In this document: in pieces, positions 63,401 to 64,000 of the stretch
How the letters are laid out: every line of letters starts with the position of its first letter
How positions within the stretch are numbered: the first letter of the stretch is position 1
Assembly (NCBI RefSeq): GCF_013184745.1
Contig: NZ_JAATVU010000015.1
Location: 1 to 64,000, forward strand
Length of the DNA: 64,000 nucleotides
Source of the DNA: Mangrovicoccus sp. HB161399
Lineage (GTDB): Bacteria; Pseudomonadota; Alphaproteobacteria; Rhodobacterales; Rhodobacteraceae
Reading direction: 5' to 3'
Program-made: the position numbers and the translations under genes
Notes under the pieces: model-generated
Seen by the model: only the letters and a program-made list of their open reading frames with translations
Told to the model about the DNA's origin: nothing
Databases searched by the model: none

Positions 63401-63970
63401 AAGGTGCAGACCCTGACCGAGGTGGCGGCGCTCGCCCGCCGAGACGGCAAGATCATCGCCAAGCTGGCCGGCGCGGTCTCGGCCCGGCAGGAACGGAAAT
63501 CGAGCCGCGGCAACCGCTTCGCCTTCGTGCAGCTGTCGGACCCGACCGGGCTCTACGAGGTGACGGTCTTCTCCGATACGCTGGAACAGTGCCGCGACCT
63601 CCTGGAGCCGGGCCAGAACGTCGTGCTGACGGTGGAGGCGGAAAGCGATTCCGACCAGCTGAAGCTGCTCTGCCGCTCGGTGACGCCGGTCGATGACGTG
63701 GCGGCGCAGGCGGGTCCGGTGGGGATGCGGGTGACGCTCGATGCCGAGGCCGAGCCGGGCGGTCCCGCGGCGATGATCGCCGATCTGCTGCAGCGCGCGA
63801 CCGAGGAGGCGCGCCGCCAGCGCCGGGCGCCGGTGCAGCTGCTGCTCCGGATGCACCGCGAGGGCTTCCAGGGCGACGGCGTGGTCGAGCTTGGCCAGTT
63901 CGTGGTCACGCCGCAGATCAAGGGGGCGGTGAAGTCGCTGCCCGGCGTGGAGCTTGTCGAGGACTTGTGA
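60452..63970 (+). CDS. dnaE: DNA polymerase III alpha subunit
   Basis: 1172 residues, complete. The N-terminal PHP domain begins FIHLRLHTEYSLLEGAM. The polymerase catalytic aspartates are in MPDFDIDFCMDRREEVIRY, with GPGRGSGAGSLVAYAL and NASTHAAGVVIGDRPL. Further blocks are YQEQVMQIAQEMAGYSLGGA and FNKSHAAAYAVVSYQTAWLK. It closes with an OB fold (KLAGAVSARQERKSSRGNRF). It is the main replicative polymerase. GGAGG lies one base before the ATG, a very short spacing. The 207-base upstream region is GC-rich with several potential stems. Only 30 bases follow the stop. Confidence 0.97.
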   Translation: MSSAPRFIHLRLHTEYSLLEGAMRTKKLPDQIAAMDMPAVAVTDTNNMFAALEFSVTAAKAGVQPIIGCQVSVQYAPPVPGEKVLPPAPVVLLAQDETGYGNLMKLNSALYLARPGEEPHVTPEELAAHSDGLICLSGGPDGPVGRLLQAGHRPKAEAFLSFLARSYPDRLYVELQRHPGEDGQPEPERLTERGHVEMAYAMGLPLVATNDVYFPKPAMYEAHDALICISEGAYVDQSQPRRRLTPQHYLKSPAEMAALFADLPEAVENTVEIARRCAFAAYTRAPILPKFADDEVEELRRQARQGLEDRLAVIPHAVSVEEYQKRLDFELGIIEGMGFPGYFLIVADFIKWAKDHDIPVGPGRGSGAGSLVAYALTITDLDPLRYSLLFERFLNPERVSMPDFDIDFCMDRREEVIRYVQEKYGRDKVGQIITFGALLSKAAVRDVGRVLQMPFGQVDRLSKMIPVEGVKPVSIEQALKDEPRLAEAAKAEEVVGRLLTYGQQVEGLLRNASTHAAGVVIGDRPLDALVPLYQDPRSDMPATQFNMKWVEQAGLVKFDFLGLKTLTVIQNAIDLIEGQGRTLHVAADGTPLYQPEPGTEGQINAIPLDDARTYRLYADAKTVAVFQVESSGMMDALRRMKPTCIEDIVALVALYRPGPMENIPVYCEVKNGLREITSIHPLIDHILAETQGIIVYQEQVMQIAQEMAGYSLGGADLLRRAMGKKIKEAMDAERPKFESGAAKNGVDKKKATEVFDLLEKFANYGFNKSHAAAYAVVSYQTAWLKANHPVEFMAGVMNCDIHLTDKLSVYAEEARRRLEIEIVPPCVNRSAETFAVEDGRIIYGLGALKNVGLEAMRLITRARGDRPFATLFDFARRVDMKHIGKRPLEMLARAGAFDQLDRNRHRVFAALDALVAYSAAIHEQRASSQVSLFGEAGDDLPEPRLRDLSDWLPTERLGEEHKAIGFYLSGHPLDDYMAPLKRQKVQTLTEVAALARRDGKIIAKLAGAVSARQERKSSRGNRFAFVQLSDPTGLYEVTVFSDTLEQCRDLLEPGQNVVLTVEAESDSDQLKLLCRSVTPVDDVAAQAGPVGMRVTLDAEAEPGGPAAMIADLLQRATEEARRQRRAPVQLLLRMHREGFQGDGVVELGQFVVTPQIKGAVKSLPGVELVEDL

Positions 63971-64000
63971 CGCGCGCCAGTTGACTCAAGTTGCGCGGAT

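Noticed and set aside
60299-63856. Minus-strand open frame of 1185 codons opposite dnaE
   Set aside because: Antisense shadow of dnaE with repeated Arg/His/Gln-rich sequence and no recognisable fold.

Overview
The window is GC-rich, densely packed chromosomal DNA. Gene content points to an alphaproteobacterium of the Rhodobacterales (Rhodobacter/Paracoccus/Roseobacter relatives). The pointers are an fdsGBACD-type NAD-dependent formate dehydrogenase operon, an RpoHII-like heat-shock-family sigma factor, a fused DctQM TRAP permease, TspO, VPLPA-CTERM proteins, and many 4-nt ATGA stop/start overlaps. No insertion sequence, phage, CRISPR array or rRNA was seen. One tRNA (Gln, TTG) is present. The species assignment is inference.

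Layout. 1-5.1 kb: a truncated secreted protein, a flavin monooxygenase plus FAD-oxidase pair, and an NhaA antiporter. 5.1-8.4 kb: capsule export genes kpsT and kpsE with kdsA, then tRNA-Gln and its terminator. 8.4-13.6 kb: an unknown 373-aa protein and a TRAP operon (dctP, fused dctQM, BASS-like carrier). 13.9-19.9 kb: small stress, envelope and housekeeping genes (GlsB/YeaQ-like, I78 inhibitor lipoprotein, NYN-LOTUS protein, PEBP, tspO, LOG protein, dapD, two unknowns). 19.9-29.1 kb: M3 oligopeptidase, membrane-anchored MoeB-like enzyme, and the formate dehydrogenase operon. 29.4-35.6 kb: coaBC, a ChaN-like protein, rpoH, cobU, a CobC-like phosphatase, GST, YceI and OsmC. 35.7-37.2 kb: two tandem VPLPA-CTERM secreted proteins. 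37.3-43.8 kb: metG, then allantoin degradation (puuE-uraD fusion, alc, allA), an SH3 protein and a 2-hydroxyacid dehydrogenase. 43.8-48.9 kb: PAS protein, panB/panC, a lipase-like protein, and two CBS proteins around an AhpD-like gene. 48.9-58.9 kb: one long minus-strand operon, xdhA-xdhB-xdhC, BMP-family ABC transporter genes and an embedded voltage-gated K+ channel. 59-64 kb: an HWE-type histidine kinase and complete dnaE.

How the genes work together. Two separate clusters form a purine salvage/catabolism theme. The 49-59 kb operon would import purines or nucleosides and oxidise hypoxanthine and xanthine to urate. The 39-42 kb cluster would take allantoin to glyoxylate and urea. The uricase/HIU hydrolase steps are not in the window. 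Two different molybdoenzymes (Fds and Xdh), each with its own sulfuration or insertion chaperone (FdhD, XdhC), and a MoeB-like enzyme lie here. CoA synthesis is represented at two places (coaBC; panB/panC). The features most worth a second look are the K+ channel inside the purine operon, the probable CTG start overlapping the rpoH stop, the hairpin over the coaBC ribosome-binding site, the degenerate KpsT P-loop, the paired VPLPA-CTERM proteins and the unknown protein beside tRNA-Gln.
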